A stretch of DNA of 64,000 nt from Edolisoma coerulescens (Eukaryota; Chordata; Aves; Passeriformes; Campephagidae): contig VWZW01006285.1 of the NCBI GenBank assembly GCA_013397115.1, positions 237,567 to 301,566 of the forward strand. The letters run 5' to 3'. Shown piece by piece: positions 47,181 to 60,620 of this stretch (the stretch's first letter is position 1; each line of letters opens with the position of its first letter). The notes below the pieces were generated by a model. The model ran no database searches, was not told where the DNA came from, and worked only from the letters and a program-made list of their open reading frames with translations. The translations under genes were made by a program, and so were the position numbers.

Positions 47181-49854
47181 TCTGCTGCAGGTTCCTCCCA
47201 TCGGCAGCTGATTGATTGCAGGATGGATTTCTGGGCTCTCAGTGCAGACAATTAACACGCTCAAGGCTGGGAGGCACATAGGGACCTCAACCCGAGTCAT
47301 CTTCTGTTTAATTAGCCCCACAAATTTAATTTCGTGCTTTTTGTGGGGAAAAAAAACCCCAGAAACAACCCAACCAAACCCCAAAAGCTTCGGGGTGAGC
47401 AGAGCCCGTCCTCCCCCGCCCCAGCAGGTGAGAGCACCTTGGTGCTGCGCTCTGAATTCCAGCCAGCATCCATTTGCTGCCAGAGACAGAAACTGGGGGG
47501 ATGTGGGGGGAAAAGCTGCAGGAATCTTTATTTGGGCCATTCCAGGCCGTGTTCCTGATGGATCTGCCTGTTCCCAGAGTTCTCCTGAAATCCCTAAAAT
47601 CCGATTTCCCGTGCTGGCTGCAGGAGCAGGCTGAGTGCTTGCAGGATCCATGACGTGCAAAAGGGGGTGAAGGAGTCCGGGGGCACTGGGTGCCCCCTCT
47701 CTTAGGTGAGCTGGGTGAGGGTTCATGGGATTTGTAACCACCAAAACTCTGCTCTTCAGATCCCCAGCACCCTGGGAGAAGAATTCCACAGCCCCGGGAA
47801 TGAGGGAAGCTTTGGGGTGAAGGACCCTGAGGTGTGAATTCCCCCTTTGCCCTCAGGGTGAGACCCTCGGAGGTTCCACAGAACCCTCCTGGGGCTGGCA
47901 GCAAATGCTCCAGGGGCTCTGGGATGGGATAATTTTGCAAGGGGAGTCTTGGATTGTTGGACACAAAGAGGGGCTGAGCAGCACAGGGAGATTTTTGGTG
48001 TGGTTTTAATGAAACCATTGGGAGCATCAGTGGTGGTGCTGCCTGAGCTCCTGAAAGCCCTGAGTGCCCATCCAGGCCCCTGGGGTGACAGGGACAAGGT
48101 CCAGTGCTGGATCTCTGAGGCACAAACCAGGATTTTCCCCCGGCAGAGCAGCACGGAGCGAGCCCGGCCTGGGCAGAGAATTCCAGAGGAGTTTGCTGGC
48201 AGAGCCTGGTTCTGCTGGGGCTTTTTTTTCCCCCTTTAAAGAGTGATTTAATTGCTTGTGAATTAAGGTTTTTTCCGCTGGATTACTGCTGTCGGTGGAT
48301 TTCATAAACCACGACCTCTGCCCTGCACCCCCTCTCCGAGGCTGGCGCAAACCCCGAGCTGCTCAGCCGTGACATAATTGTCACCTACGTCAGTGGCACC
48401 GCGCTGTGACCGCCTCTGGCACTGCTGCTGCCGCTTGGAAATGTCACCAAGTGCCACCGCAGGCTCCTCGTCACCCCAGGATCCTCCCCAGGGTGGGCTC
48501 TGCTCGCTGCAAACCCCTCGGTGCCTCATGCGCCTGCCTGAACCCCCTCGGAGGCAGCTCCAGAGCTCCGAGTCCTTCAGGAAGAATTCAGAGTGGGGCC
48601 TCTCCCCAGGAACAATTGGGAACAGAAATCTTCCCAGCGCTCTGGAGCTGGCAATAATTCCATCTCCACGTGACTCGGGGTGGGATGGTGACAACCCACG
48701 GGGACAGCCCGGGAACCGCTCTGCAGGGGCGACAAAACCCACTTGGAATTTTGTCTTTTCCCCCTTTCTCTGTCTCTGCCAGAGGATTGTGGCGAAGTTG
48801 GTGCTTTGCTGCTGTTCCCCCGGCAGCTTCCCTCCTGCCCAGCTGCTCACGGGAGGTTTTGGGGTTTTATGGTGGCATTTTTGGTGTGGTAGCAGTGACT
48901 CTCTAGAAGCCAACGATGAGGAGACTTTTTCAGGTTTGCTCCTTTCTGGTTTTTCTGCTCCTGGAGATTTCCCTTTCAGGCTGATTTTTGCAGGGTTTTC
49001 GTTGCTGTCCAGCTCTGGTCAAAGTGTCCTTCCAGCTCCCAGCCCTCCAGCACCACCGTGGACGTTCCAGGGAGAAATGTCACAGCTCTTGTGCTGTGTT
49101 CCCATTCCCTTTCTTTTCCTCGCTTTTTTAACTCCCTTTTTTCCTTTTCCATCCATGGCTTTCCCCCTCCTCTTTTCAATGGCCTGCAAGTGGCATTTTC
49201 AGATAATCCCTGAAATTAATCAGTGCAAAGAGGCCGCTTCACAGGGTGGGTTTGGCTTGTGGATGCAGAAGGAACATGGAAGCTTTAGGCTGAAATTCAG
49301 CGGGTTTGGGCCTGATTTTATAAACTTTAACAGTGACCTGAGGCAAAGAGGCTCCCCTGGGCTGAGCCTGGGTGAACCTGAACCAGGTGAATCCCCCTGG
49401 CGTGTGCCCTGGGATAAATCTGCCTTTCCAGCCCCGTTTCAGGGAGCGAGTGCCCAAGGTTGTGTTTAAATTGGAGCTCGGTTAAAATGTTTTACTGGTG
49501 CTGGTGGCCACGGTCCTGCAAGCCCTGGCAAACACAGGCAGCGCTGGGGTTTGCTCCTTATTTAACCTGGAGGGACCCACAGGCAGCTGCTCGGGGGAGC
49601 TCTGGCAGTAAAACGTTCAGAAAAGGGGGGATTTGGCGATTTATGGCAATATTTTCATAGGGTGTTTGAGTTATCAGCAGAAGCTGCACTGGGGTTGATT
49701 TTTTGTGCTAATGCCCTGAAAATCCCAATTCCTGCAGCTGCTCTGGCCTTGAACTCTTGGTTTTGTTGTTATTTTTTTTTCTCTGTCTCTCTCTCCATGT
49801 TCCCATTCAAAGCAGCGATGCCGTGGGAGGAACGAGGGGGATGAACACAGCTCT

Positions 49855-50335
49855 GAATGCCGAACTAATTATTGTCCTTAAAGGAGATAAAAAGGAAAAT
49901 CGGGTGCTTGTCCAGGCCCCTTTTATCTGCACCAGGAGCCAATTACTTAATTCAAGATGAAATTGAGTCTGGGCAGTATCAGAGCAGTGAAAAGCTGCCC
50001 TGGTAACATCTGGTCTGAAGATTCACCTCTGGATCTGGATCCATTTTATTCTCATTACTCTGAGAGGATATTTGGCACGTACAAATTAAATCCAATTAAA
50101 ACACTTGTTGATCTCCTAAATTGTTATTTATTCATGACAAGTTAAATTGCCGTTGCTTGTAATTTAACTAATAATTTCATTTTAAATAATTTAAATCATC
50201 ATTGAACTTAATTTAAAGCCGAATAATGTCCGCGGGAATGAATTGCATGAAGCAGTGGTTTCATCAATAATATGCCAAAAGTCAATCAATATTTAGGTTT
50301 CCGAGCTCTGTTAATGGATGGTGATATTAAAAAAA
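49855..50335. other. Long AT-rich island, candidate conserved noncoding element in intron 1
   Basis: About 480 bp is the most AT-rich complex block of the window. It includes AACTAATTATTGTCCTTAAA, CAAATTAAATCCAATTAAAA, TTATTTATTCATGACAAG, CATCATTGAACTTAATTTAA and TCAATAATATGCCAAAAGTC. It is bounded by GC-rich DNA and ends before an A-run. Confidence 0.42.
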
Positions 50336-53300
50336 AAATAACAACCCCCTCGAAGCACTGAAATTTCCTCCTGGCCCATGAACCCCTGTGACAGAAGCCT
50401 CGAAACAAAGCCCTTGATTTCACATCTCTGAGGCACGAGATCATCTGTAAATATTAAAGGATCAACCAAGGAAGAAATTCCAGAGTCGGTGGGAAGGAAT
50501 TTGCTGATAGAAACGCCCCTCGAGGAGGGTTTGTGTTGTGTGGCCGCGCAGGGACGGGCAGGACGCACCGAGCAGCAGCCCCGGAATATCAATGATATTT
50601 ATGAGGAGTCGGGAGCTCTTCCCCCCACACCTCGGGGACGACAGCACCGGGTTCTTTGTAAACTCTTTAATGGCAACAATTTTCTGAATCAAAGCAATCT
50701 GCGCTTCCCCATTTACAATTTCATTTCCAGGCGCTAAAGCCTCATAAAAGGGTTTGCAGCACGGAGTCTTTGGCTGCTGTGAAGTCATCCAGCAGTGGTG
50801 CAGTGGCATTATCTTCAGTGGAGTATTTTATCTTTAAAATTATGAGGATTTGTTCTGCTCGCTTTTATGCAGAAATAGAATGCTAACAGATGCAAAGTTT
50901 ATTTTTAAACTTGGCTAGGGGCTGAAAAAGCACATTTAGTGGAAGGTGTCGTTCGGTGCTCTGAATATATTTCAGACTCTAATAGTAAAACATTCCGAAA
51001 AATCACAGAGCTGGTCCTTTCTGTGGTGGGAGGTGACACCGAGGGTGGACACAGAGAGTTCCCCCTCACGTTCCCTTCCAGGGCTGCCCTTTCCTGCCTG
51101 GATGTTGCTGCAGGAGCAGGTTATTAGTAATTATCATTATTAATGAACAGGAGAGGTGTGAGTGCTGCCATCCCTTCCTGGCTGCCCTCGAGGCGCTGCC
51201 TCAAGATGTGCAGCCCTGGGTGTCCCCAGAGGGGATTTTTGGGCAGGAAAGCAGCACTTTGGGGGTCCCACCTGGGATTATCTCCCTGGATTTGTGCTGC
51301 CTGGGCAGGGCTGCTCCCCACAGAGCGCTTTCCAATCTGCCCAGCCTGGGTGTAAACGTGGGATGTTCCTGTTTTCCCAGAGGAACTTCCAGGATCTCAT
51401 TCCAGAAAAGCTTCTCATACTGAGCTGAAATCTCCCTTTTAGGAGAACTTGCTGCTTTCCTGGGGAGGAGGCTGCCCTGCTGGCTCCTGTCCCCAGCTCT
51501 CTGCTGGCACGGGGAGCTCAGGGAATCCTCTCCAACCCTCCCTTGGCATCTCCCAGAACTCTGAGGGGGTTTCTGCCCGGGGGGAGTCGCTTTCCAGCAC
51601 TCCCGTGAGCGGGAACACGGAAATTCGGGTGCTACAGCAGCTCCTCCTGCTCATCCCTGGCAGGCTCTGAGCGAGTGTCTGACCCAGGTGTCACTTCAGC
51701 CCTGCAAGGGAGGATTGGTGTCTGAGGCTCGTCCCCAGCCCGGCTGCTCCCTCTCCCCACCGCTGACAGGGTATTTTTAAATTGCGAGTCGGGCTTTGGG
51801 AAGGTTTTGATGAGCACAGAGCCGAGCTGGAGCTGTGTTTGCTCTCACCCCGAGCACGGATTAGGGGGTGAACAGGTAAATAATTCCTCCAAATAACCCC
51901 CCTTCCTCCCTCCCAGGCCAGGCTTTGCTGGGAGTTCTCTCCCCGCAAGAGGAGTTTTTCCGCCCTGCCTGACCTTGTGGGGGAGGCAGGGCCGTGTCCA
52001 TGCCCTCTGCAGCTCCCTGGTGGGCAGCATTCCATCTTCATTCCGGGTTTAGGAGGAAGCCGTGGGTGTGCAGGTGTGGGACTGCTGCAGGTGGAGCTGA
52101 CGAGGACGGACGGGAGCTCCGGGGACGCGACCTTGTGTCGGCTTTCGGTCGGAGCTGGAACTCAGACACCCGGGGCTCACCTTCAGCAGGGGCTGCTGAA
52201 CTCAAACGTTAAAGGTGTCCCCCCAGGGATCACCAGGCTGAAGGATGGGAAGGGTTTTCTGAGGTGTTGTGGGGGTTTGGGTTTTTCTGAAAGGCAGGGG
52301 TTGGTTTGGGGGTTCGAGGGTGGGTGCACATTAATTGGCTTTTTTTTTATTTTTAACATTTTTGGTGCCGTTAAGGCTGGATAATGTCACGTTTTGAGGT
52401 TGAATAATGACTGGAAATGGGACAGGAGTGCTGATTGGCCACGGGGGTGAGGGCACAGCGAGGGACAGAGTCACTGGAAAGGGCATTTCCCAATTCCAAC
52501 AGATTTTGGGAGCCTGTGGCGGGGTTGTTGTGCCTGAGCTGGTGATGGGACTGTCTGAGATCATCCAGCCTGACTGGGCTCTGACAAGATAAACCCTCGT
52601 GGAGAGATTAAGGAGGGAGGGAGATGTGCTTTGCTGTCCTTATCAATCCCTCATTTCCAGGCTTTAACACTCCGAGGATTGAAGTTCATCCTCAAGGAGA
52701 AAAATGGTGGGATCAGTTTGGACTAAGCCCATCTTTGTCTGCTCTAAGAGCTCCTGAGTGGGATTTTAAATAGAAAACGAGCAAAACAGGGAGTTTGTCA
52801 AACCCCTGGGGTTTATTTTAAAAGGGTTTTTAAATTTTATTTCTTAAATCCAGGCTGTGGCAGGCCTGGTGTGTGGCTCTGGGCCTGGCTGGGATCGGAG
52901 GGGAGGGGGATGCTGGCGTTCCTTGGGAGCCTGACTGTGCCCAAACCCTGCAATTTGTGTGGTTTAGTGCAGAGTTTGGTTGTTTCAGCCAGTGCTGGAT
53001 GAGATTTTCCCTTCTGTGCATCTCCAGCTGCACCAGCTGGGTCAGGTGTGTGCTGTCCCCCCCCATCCAAAGGGAATTTGTATTTATCACATCTCAGTTA
53101 TTGGGAAAACACTGCCCTGGGTCCCGTGAGCTGCTGGAGCCCCACAGAACACAGGGAACCCAGCACAGGTTCACTGGAGGGTGTGGCAGAAACTTCACAG
53201 AGACTCCAAATGAGCTCTGATCACTGAGGATTGATGGAAATTATTGGTTATAAATAACAGTGACCCTCAGCAAACCAAGGGGAGCCGCAGGAATCCAGAT

Positions 53301-53635
53301 TTTCCTGGATTTTCCTTGCCATGGAATCATCCCGAGGCTTCTGCCCCAGCCCTGTCAGGGAACGCAGAGTGTGCGAGATTGTGATTAAAGCTCGGTGTTA
53401 ATTGTGGATCCCAGACAGGAGAAAAGGAGAGAGGAACACTCAGCTGTCAGCTCCCAGCCCCTGGCATATGGTTCCATTAGGATAAAGGAACAAAAGGTAA
53501 TTCATGGTAACAGATGGGCTTGAACTCTTTCTGGAGCTGCTGAGTACTTTTCAATTTTTAATTTACAGCGACTCTCTCATACAGCGTTGAACCAACTCCT
53601 CTGTCGTGTTCTTTTAGAATCCACGAGCAGGGAAA

Positions 53636-53702
53636 AATGTGTGTGAGGGACTGAGACACAAAATGTGTGTGAGGGACTCAAAATGTGTGTGAGGGACTCA
53701 AG
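53636..53702 (+). repeat. Short tandem repeat around TGTGTGAGGGACT
   Basis: AAAATGTGTGTGAGGGACT appears three times within 67 bp; the last two copies are 20 bp apart. It is a minor tandem repeat. Confidence 0.85.
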
Positions 53703-55809
53703 CAGGACCTTTGTGTCTGCTCCTCGCCTGCTGAGGGACGGAGCAGGGAGGGCCTGGGCGAAGCTGGAATTCCGGAGCTGCAAACCAACAGGAACCAGAG
53801 TGGAAGTGCAAATCTTGTTGGAGAAGCTCCAAAGCCACCTCTTACAGCGTGGATGGTGCAGAAATTAGCTCAGGTCTGGCCGTGTTTCTGCCACCAAATC
53901 CCAGAGCTTTTGCTCTGGCTGCTCCACGTGCAGATTCCTCGCTGGAATCCCCAAATCTCCAGCAGCTGATGCTGTGTCTGAGAGACAGACGCTGGGGGAT
54001 GGACTGGGACAGGGCTTTAATCTCCCATCTGGTGGCTGGAATTGCCATCCCTGCAGGCTCAGTCCTGCGAGGCACAGGGACTGTGCCAGGAAAACAAAAC
54101 TGGAGCTGGATCTCCTTCCCTCAGGGCCTTGAGGAGCCTGAAAGGGGCTCCAGGATATCCAAAGCAGTGCTGCTTCTTCCTTTTTAAATTAAAAATAAAC
54201 CTGGTGAGGGATGGAAACAGTAAAGGATGGAAGGCTGAGAGGGAAGCTCTGCAGGTGTGGATGCCTGGGAATGATTCCAGTCCAGTCAGGGAGTGCTGGA
54301 GGCCGTGCTGGGGCGCAGGAGGGGACACGGGGGTGCTCTGCAGGGACTCTGCTCAGATTGGGGTGTTTGGCCCTTTCCTGCCTTGCTGGAGGAAGTGCTT
54401 TTCCTTCAGGGAGGTTTTTGAGCCGTCTCTCAGTGGGCTGGGGATTGTGGAGCTCGGGGTGTCCCTCCCGTGCCACCCTCGGCGCTGGGGACGCCAAACC
54501 TGTCACACACCTGAGGGTCCCTGCCTGTGGTGGGGCACAGCTGCGGTGCCTGGAGGGTTCAGGATATTCCTTCGTGCCTGGCAGAGGGATCCTGCTGTCC
54601 CAAAACCACAGGTGCCATTGGGCCCTTCCCGACCCCAATTTAAGGTCCTAAATTTAAGGATGAGGATGGAGAAGCAGGGATAGGGACGTGCCGCAGCAAG
54701 AGCTCTGCAACTCCAATTAAACTGAATTTATTTGAGCCCCGGAAATGGGGAGCTGCTTATCTGTCTGGGAGGGGGTTAGCGTGGATCCGGGATAATCGGG
54801 AACAGAAGGGAGCAGGAGGATCCAACCCTCCCAGCTGCAGGTGGCACAGAGGCCTCGCTGGGAGAGGGAAGGATGAAAACCCCAAATCTGAGAGCACAGA
54901 CCCTGCAGGAAGGGAAATCCTCCAGGCTGGGGGAGCTGGAACGGGCAGGAGGAGAAGCAGGGAAGAGGGAAGGGCCGGGCAGTTCCTCTGGCTGGGGAGA
55001 AGGGCTTTGTGTGAGTTCCTGAGGCTCTGGCAGCTCCTTAATTCCGGGGAGATTGCCCCGAATCTGCTGAGGTGTGGAGGATGTTTCCAGGTGCCTTGTT
55101 GGGAGCTGTCTGGGTTAAATGCTGCTGTTCTCTGGTGTAAATCCAGCTCTGCAGCCGGGCACGGGAGTGTTTGGAATGCAGTGGAGGCTCTCTGGCTGCT
55201 GCGCGCGTCTGAGGGGGAAAAAGGGATCATTTCCAGCGGGACAGTTGTAATTTCGAGCATCACTCTCTGGAGTACAAAATCAATAGCTCTTCCTTGAAGA
55301 GGAGCAGCAGCTTCAGCTGAAGTTTCCAGCTGGCAGAGGAAGGCAGCTTGGAGCTGCTCCCTGGCGCGCCAGCAAAGCCCCTGGGTGGTGTCAGCACGGA
55401 AGCAGCCCCGAATTCCATGGATAGCCGGGCATAAATGAGGATTGTTCAGTTTTGTTGGATCACCACCCCTTCTCCCATTGCTGGGGAGATGTGGGACCCC
55501 TTTCCCCATGAGAGAACAAGAGAGAAACCCTCCCACTGCAGAGCTGGAGCCATAAATAAATGTTTTAATTGAGCAGGTACCGAACTGCCCTTGCAGTGCC
55601 TCCATCCCCTCCGTCAGCTGGGACCAGCTTTGGAAACACCACCAGAATCCAGGAATGGGCTATTTTCTGGGATAGGAACTGCCTTTGGAAGAGCAAAACC
55701 CACCCTCCCCAAACCAGGAATGGTGTGGATGGTTTGGGAAATAACCGAAAGTTTCCCAACAGTTGTTGAGTTGGTTGTGTGTTAGTTGGGCCCAGGAGAA
55801 CTCCCACCA

Positions 55810-56015
55810 CCTCCTGCAGCTGATTATGCAAATCTGGATAAATATGTGAATACCTATTCCAACTTTTTATCCTCTGCAATCTAATGTCTCCCCTGACACA
55901 ATACTCTCAAATTATCTTCAGTGAGTAATGACTTGCGTTTAGCATTTTACACCAAACTGTCATATAGATCATTTTCTGTAATACTTTACATAAATTAGGA
56001 GTCCTCCCCCACGGA
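55810..56015. promoter_or_regulatory. Candidate conserved enhancer with an octamer motif in intron 1
   Basis: TGATTATGCAAATCTGG holds the octamer ATGCAAAT at 55826-55833. It is followed by TAAATATGTGAATACC, GAGTAATGACTTGCG and TCATATAGATCATTTTCTG. The sequence is CpG-poor, complex and sharply bounded. Confidence 0.42.
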
Positions 56016-57146
56016 ACGTGTGTGGCTGCCGGAGAGGTTTTTTTACAAGATTAAAAGTGCAAACAACACAATTCCGGTGTCGTTTGGAAATCCGTGAACG
56101 GAGCAGAGTGGGAAACGTGGAGGTTACAGCAAATTACGGTGCCATCAGTCAGAACCCTGCTGAGAGCCGTTTTGGCTTCCCCAAAATGGGATTATTGCCT
56201 TTGCTGGGGCGGGCTGCTGGCTCGGGGTCATTATCCTGTTAATTGTTATTCCGTGGCTCTGTCTGGGAGCTCCTGAGCTCACCTGCTTGGCCGAGGCCCA
56301 TTTGGGGTTCTGTGGGGTGGAGGGGATGATCAGAGCACCCTGAGGGAGCTGCAGGGGCTGGGGTGGAGCAACTGGGAGCGGCTGTACTGGGCAAACTGGA
56401 GGTGCCGCCCCTGCCGCTGTGAGCGCTTGCTGGGAACGGGACCCCACCAGCCGGTATTTTTCCCCAAACCAGCTAAATGTGGCTGAATCATATGTTCCTC
56501 TGAGAGGCAGTGGGATTTTTGTTTCCTGTAATTATCATTTTAGCAACTTCCAGCGCCAGGCTAAACTCCACTGCTCATTTTCCCCGCCGGGATCCGCGCT
56601 GTGCCCAGTGGGGCTGGCGCTGCCCAGGACCTGCAGGGTTTGGGGCCACCACAGCCCCAGCTGGAGCTGCCAGCAGCCCCAGGGCCGGGTTCTGTTGCTC
56701 CAGGTGCGTCAGGGCCTGTCGGGAGGCCGTGAAAAATGCCTTTACGTGCCTCAGTTTGGCACTGATGAATATTGAAGGCAGCGATTCTTGCGCGCCTCTG
56801 CCTCCTGCGCTGCCATCCCTCCCCTGCCCCTGTCCCTTAATGGCTCCCCACTGCTGTCCCGGCAGGACGAGGGCCTTTATTGCCTGCTCTGTCCCCAGCA
56901 CAGGTGATAATTTCACGGGGACAACGCAGGTGCCATAAAAAGGGAGTTTTAGGAAACAAACCGGGCCAGGCCGCCCGAATCCTCCCCAGGGCGGCCGTGT
57001 TTTGCTTTCCCTGTTTATGTCGCTACAGAGGGAGAGATAAAAATTTTATGTTGCTTTTAACAGGAGATAAAAAGTGCTGTGAGTGTGACTGCTGTCCAGG
57101 GGACACAGGGAAAGGGGGAAGGAGAGGAGTTTTAGGTGGTGCAGCT

Positions 57147-57353
57147 CCAAGGTTTGGGATGTTCTCCAGCTCCAGGGTTTGGGATGTCCTGCAGCCCCAG
57201 GGGTTGGGACGTCCTGCAGCCCCAGGGGTTAGGATGTCCTGCAGATCCAGGGTTTGGGATGTTCTCCAACCCCAGGGGTTGGGATATCCTGCAGATCCAG
57301 GGTTTAGGATCCTGTCCTGCAGCCCCAGGGGTTGGGATCTTGTCCTACAGCAG
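57147..57353 (+). repeat. 25-bp minisatellite, eight copies
   Basis: The unit GGGATGTCCTGCAGCCCCAG followed by GGGTT recurs at 57156, 57181, 57206, 57231, 57256, 57281 and 57306 in exact 25-bp steps, with an eighth copy 28 bp later. Variants carry GATCC or CTCC in place of GCCCC. Open frames across it on both strands are artefacts. Confidence 0.92.
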
Positions 57354-60300
57354 GGACAAGGTGAATTTATCCTGGACTTTACTCCTCCCCTGGAATAACC
57401 CCTCTTCCCCCAGCTCAGTTCATATTTTATTAACCACATGTCCTGGCCCGGGTTCAGCTGCAGCAGGGCCCACGGGGAGGGGGGAGCAGAGCAAATCCCT
57501 GAGCCAGGGGCTGCAGCCCCAACAAATTGGCATTTTCAGGCAGGAGCCACCTGGCAGGCCCAGGGCTGGGGGTGGCCGGGGGCTACAAAGTGCAGGGGAC
57601 ACGGGGGCACTTCTGATTTTTGATCGGGTCTGACACCCCCAGCTCCTCTCCTGACTCGGCCTTTGGAGCACAAAGTGCCTGCTCAGCGGGCTGGGGGCAC
57701 CCAGGCACAGCCAGGAGCCACCATCAGGCTCCTCTCTGGCCTCCCTTTTATGTTTTTTTTTCTTCAAAATGCACTTTTCTCACTCCCCAGACAATGCCAC
57801 TGCCAGTCAGAAAGTCGTGCTCGGGTGAAAATTCCCATTCTTGAACCAAGAAGAAGGAGCAGACAAGAGCAAGGCCAGGTCGATTCCAAGCAAAACCAAT
57901 TTAAAACCCAGAGTTTCAAATTGAAATGGGATAAAAATGAGAAAGATGAGATTTGTTACTCAGTTACTCTTTGACATCAGAGTCGCTCACAAAAGGAGCA
58001 GTCCATTGTCGCCTTAAAACCCGGACTTGATGCAGTTTGTATTTGAGGATTTTTATTGTAATTATGTGGAATTTCTCTGCCTCGCTCTTAGAAGCTCCAG
58101 CCAGGGACCAGCAGGACCTCATTAAAGATTGCTGAACAGGGTTTTTTCCTCATTTTGCTACTTCCCTGCTGCTCCTTTTATTCCTTTTCCCTGTGGTGCT
58201 CGTCGGTGCGGGCGTTGTGTTGTGCATTACTGAGCATAACGGGGGGAGCACGTGGGGAATGAAAAGTTCTCCTTGAAGCCTCCACAACCTCGGCTGATTT
58301 ATGGGTGGGATCCGCCAGCGAGCCCAGAACCAGGCAGGTCGTGTTTTCAAAGGCTTTGCTGCATTCTGGTTACGCAGTTCCAGACAGGGAATCTTCCATC
58401 TCTGCCCGGAGCGGGACAGGAGCTCTTCCCCTGGGCTGGGGGATGCTCATCCGCCCTGGAAATCCCGTGGATAAGGGATATTCCTGCTGCTGTTCCCTCC
58501 TCTGGCCTGTTCCTGCTGTGCTGATGGATGAACTCTCCCAACAGCCCCACGAGGAATTGCCACCTCCACCCTGGAATTCCGCACGGATTTTTCCGGCGAA
58601 GCCGTTGCTGCCCCGTCGTGGGGCAGGTCCTGGTTGTGGTGTTGAATCCCGGGGGGAAATAGGGATGTAATCTGCTCTTAATTTGCTCCCTGCAAACCCA
58701 AAGGGCTGCTCCTCACCTCTGCAAAACTCCTCACCTCTGCAAAACTCCTCACTGCAAACTCCAGGCTTTGGGATTTGTATCCCAGCGCTGGAAATATCGG
58801 AGGTACCCGACAATGAATTGTTGCATGGCTGGGCTTTCCTGGGTTCTGTTGGGGTTTTTTTCCAAGCTGGTTCTGAGTCCTCCTGAAATGAGCCCCTGAC
58901 CACAGAGAGCTTGGAAAATCCAACCTCTGAGCATCCTTTTTTCCTCTTTTGCTTCATTTTATGGCCAGATTTTACACCACCATAAGGAAAACTTATTAAA
59001 TATTCACCATCCAGGGGGCATTATTTAAAAACCAGACCGACAAGGAGGTGACCAGAATGGAAAATCCTCTCAGCCCTGTAAGAACCCCTGCAGCAGAACC
59101 CGTTCTCCTGCCCAAGCTGCTTAATTCAGACACGGGGATTTCATGGGGATTTTTTTTTTTCCCCTCGATATTATTCTTAATTAGACCTCAAAAAACGAGA
59201 TAGAATGTGCCTTTTGGGGCTCAGCTCAGCCTAATTAACAGTGTATTCCACCAGATTTTGGGATATTATTGCACTGCTGCTTCTCCCTGTAAGACACACA
59301 TCCCCTGTTTGTGTAGTTAAGACTCCATAAAACCATAAAAAAGGGCTGTATTTTGAACTCCAGAGTTTTCATACCCCTTTTAGTGCTGGAAATGGAGCAG
59401 CAGGGAGGCTTGGGCTGAGTGTTTGAGGCCATGGCAGGGAGCTGTGCCTGGAGATCCATCCCCAGGATCACCGAGCGTTTAATCCCACCGGAAGGTGTTT
59501 ATTTAGCAAATTAAAAGCACAGCGAGCACAGCCTGGGTGGTATTTCAGCATTTTTTATCGACTCCTCTTCTGCTCCTCTTCACTGATGGGGGATGATGGA
59601 TGAGCTGAGGGCTGAGCTTTGGCAAAGGTGAAATTCATCTGCGCTGATTTATTGTGACTGATTCTCCTCGCAGACACAAAGCAGCTCCTGGTGAGCCTGG
59701 GGGGGTCCGAGCCCCGGGGACCCCGAGGCCTGGCAGGGTCTGTCCCTGCTGGGCTGGCTCAGGGCGGGCACTGGGCCAGGGCTCAGGTTTAATGTCCAGC
59801 CCAGTGCTAGAGGCGGTTCTGGATGCCCATAAATCCCAAGATTTGTGTGTTCGGTTCCTGACTTAAATGAGACACAAAACCTCCCACCAGAGAGGGGCTG
59901 GCTGTAATTTCTGTGCTGGTTTGTGTAATTTCTGTGATTTATGGTTTGTGCTCAAATACCCAGCCCAGTGTCACCCAAATGCTGGCTGAGAGCACCCGGA
60001 GCGTGACGCTCCTGGGATTTGGGGTGGGGAGGCTCTGATCAAGTCGGGTTGTTGGTGTTTGATGAGATCCTGGTGGGGCACGGTGCTGCCTGTGCCCAGG
60101 GGTTGCGTTTCTCACAAGAGATGATGGAGTTTTGTGATGAGGAAAATGACTTTGAAATGTCACAGCACCGCCCTGTAGAGGCCCGATGATGTTAATCACA
60201 TCGTTGTTTTCTAACCTCGTGTATTTAAGTTCAGCCCAAGGTAACACCACTCCTTTTAGCACGTGGGCAAGAGCAAAGACAATCTCATTTTTCCACTGAA

Positions 60301-60354
60301 CGTGTCTCATTTGTACCTGTTGATTTTCTCAAGATCCAGAATGAAAGATGTCTG

Positions 60355-60620
60355 GATGGAGTCTAAATGTTCTTATATCTTCTTAAAAACCGATAAACCA
60401 CACGTTAAGCACACGTGAGATCTATCACTGCCCTGTTCCCTGATGCTTTCAGAGCTTTTCAGTGAGTCTTTTTTTATGGAAATGCAGATTTTTATCTCTG
60501 TGTTGTTTATCTCCTCCTCGTTTCCAGCATCAACCCTTGCCGTGATTTTGGCTATTTCCTGCAGCTCATGATTTCATAAATTCCTGTTCGGGCACTGCTG
60601 TTCTCTGCAAGACGAGACCA
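60355..60620. other. AT-rich island, candidate conserved noncoding element in intron 1
   Basis: TCTAAATGTTCTTATATCTT, ACACGTTAAGCACACGTGAG and TTTATCTCTGTGTTGTTTAT form a complex AT-rich block. ACGTTAAGCACACGTG includes an E-box CACGTG. Confidence 0.28.

Noticed and set aside
54757..55605. 282-codon minus-strand open frame
   Set aside because: Ser/Pro/Leu-rich with no domain. Typical of GC-rich noncoding DNA.
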